DNA from: Alopecurus myosuroides
Taxonomy: Eukaryota > Streptophyta > Magnoliopsida > Poales > Poaceae
Direction of reading: 5' to 3'
Length of the DNA stretch: 64,000 nt
Assembly (NCBI GenBank): GCA_028641055.1
Contig: CM054062.1
Span: forward strand, 271,765,092 to 271,829,091
Part shown: piece by piece, positions 62,733-64,000 of the stretch
Layout: the number at the start of each line of letters is the position of its first letter
Numbering within the stretch: position 1 is the first letter of the stretch
The notes under the pieces: generated by a model
The model's input: the letters and a program-made list of their open reading frames with translations, nothing else
What the model was told of the DNA's origin: nothing
The model's database searches: none
Program-made: the position numbers and the translations under genes

Positions 62733-64000
62733 GTTTCCCTTTTATGCCTAGCTAAAAGGCGTTAAAGAAAAGCGCTACCGGGAGACAACCCGTTTTATTT
62801 CACTATTTTCAACCCGTTTTCTTTGGTGTGATTTGCACCTGGGTGTTTTCTATTTCCTTATAAACCCCGATGTATCTTTTCTTTTTGAGTTTTTGTTGAG
62901 CCAAGTAAAGCCTCTAGTGAAAAGTTGAGCCTATATTTCGGATTTCTGCGCAGGAAACATGTTTCTGCTGTCCACTGTTAATTCTGTTAAAAATCACAGA
63001 AAATTAAAAATGACCTGAACTTTTTTGTGCTTAATCCTGAGTTATATACGCAACTTTTCTTAGAAGACCACTTTTTGATTTGATCAACATAAGACTTTTG
63101 AAAAAATCGATCTTTACCTGCTGTTCTGTTTCGACAGATTTCTGCCATTTATCGCATTTGCATCTTAATCTCTTTCTGTTGGTGTTCTTTTGAGAAAAAG
63201 AGTTTTAAAAGAAGTTGTGACAGTAGCTAATGTGTTTTTGAGTTTTAGACTTTTGTTGAAACTGAACCATGTGAATTTATTATTTCAATTGCACTAATGT
63301 TGCTAATGAAGATTGTGAGAATTTTGTGTGAAGGAAGTTTTCAAGGGTCAAGAGAAGAGGATGATATGATGTGATCAAGAAGAGTGAAAATCCTAAGCTT
63401 GGGGATGCCCTGGTGGAACATCCAAGCAAATTACAAGAAGACTCAAGCTTCTAAGCTTGGGGATGCCTTGGGCATCCCCTTCTTCATTAACAAATTATCA
63501 GGTCACTTTTAGTGAAACTATATTTTTATTCGATCGCATCTTATGTGCTTTACTTGGAGCGTCTTTTATTTATTTTTTTCAGTTTGTTTTTGCTTTTGCT
63601 TTCAGTTTGTTTTTACTTTTTCAATAAGCTTGGTTGGACACCAGAATTCTTTTATTGGAGAGTGACACACTCCGCTTTTTCAAGAGAATACATTGTATTC
63701 TTAATCTCTGTCTAGCTGCTGCATTTATTTAGCTCCTGTTATGTATGCATCTCTTATTAGAGTTGTTAGTTTTAGTAGTGTTATGTGAGTAATCTCATGT
63801 TTTCTTTCTGTATCATAAATAGTATTTTTGTTAAAGCATGTTTTGTATGGTGCTTGTTGGGAGAAAGAAAACTGCTGCTTGAAGTAGAATTTATAACAGT
63901 ACTAGTAGAAGCTTGTATAGACCGTGGCTAGAACTTTTTCATGCAATGATAAATGTTATTTTAGTTTTAAAGCCTTGTGGTTATTGATTAGCATGATTAG
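62733..64000 (+). other. 3' non-coding region of element C (partial)
   Basis: It begins with the family phrase GCCTAGCTAAAAGGCGTTAA and contains polypurine copies at 63395-63408 and 63453-63467 and a perfect hairpin at 63459-63479. No gene is seen to the window end. Confidence 0.7.

Larger units (their letters stand above)
58879..64000 (+). mobile_element. Athila-like Gypsy element C (Sabrina-type), gag-protease only in view, runs off the window
   Basis: It starts with TGATACGTCTCCAACGTATC inside element B's LTR. A 5' LTR (58879-60468) is followed by a tRNA-Asp-type primer-binding site (about 60480-60499, with TTGCCGGGGA intact) and a broken gag-protease frame (about 60675-62732). The shared 3' non-coding region then begins at once. 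No RT, RNase H or integrase lies between protease and the 3' region, so it is non-autonomous. The 3' LTR is outside the window. Confidence 0.85.

Overview
The window is nuclear DNA from a grass, almost certainly a Triticeae species (wheat, barley or Aegilops type). The reasons are intron-rich host genes whose proteins match cereal families, a very high load of nested LTR retrotransposons, and Triticeae-type repeats: Athila-like LTRs beginning TGATACGTC, an Angela-like Copia, CACTA, Stowaway, Tourist and hAT elements. No bacterial-style operons, CRISPR arrays, rRNA or tRNA genes were seen. Only three host genes are supported, all on the minus strand: two tandem COR27/COR28-like cold- and clock-regulated genes (coding spans 24636-25785 and 28727-30036) and phytoene desaturase, PDS (38453-42935, 14 coding exons, 579 aa).

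Left arm, 1-23.9 kb, is nested repeats. A truncated LTR element (1 to about 930) abuts a 5'-truncated Tekay-like chromovirus with one frameshift in reverse transcriptase and a 4.4-kb 3' LTR (5185-9581). A second long-LTR remnant (9582-14298) is split by a complete non-autonomous CACTA element (12329-13837). Then come a 5'-truncated Athila-like element (14299-20261), a 3' fragment of another Gypsy-type element, a minus-strand LTR scrap and a decayed Angela-like Copia (21372-23850).

Genic island, 23.9-48.4 kb. The two COR27-like genes share exon lengths exactly (63, 418 and 119 coding nt). Both have upstream clusters of evening elements, G-boxes and CCGAC cores. Further decayed pieces of the same upstream region lie on the far side of an insertion, suggesting a once longer array. 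A complete Reina-like Gypsy (31875-37184) with identical LTRs, a 5-bp target duplication and an unbroken 1585-codon gag-pol has inserted into that array. PDS follows, with a Stowaway MITE in intron 4. A second very young insertion, a Copia without gag (43931-48378, identical LTRs, GTTTT duplication), sits immediately upstream of the PDS leader exon.

Right arm, 48.4-64 kb, has a Tourist-like MITE, an LTR-like region rich in CCGGAA/TTCCGG words, an unassigned AT-rich stretch, and then two Athila-like elements. Element B (from 52200) has its 3' LTR broken by element C (from 58879, running off the window). The three Athila-like elements share LTR and 3' non-coding architecture but carry different coding modules, and none shows reverse transcriptase or integrase within this window.

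PDS makes carotenoid precursors in the plastid. COR27/28 proteins in Arabidopsis are nuclear clock and cold regulators. No functional link between the neighbours is implied beyond proximity. All calls come from reading the sequence; family names rest on recalled motifs, not on database searches.
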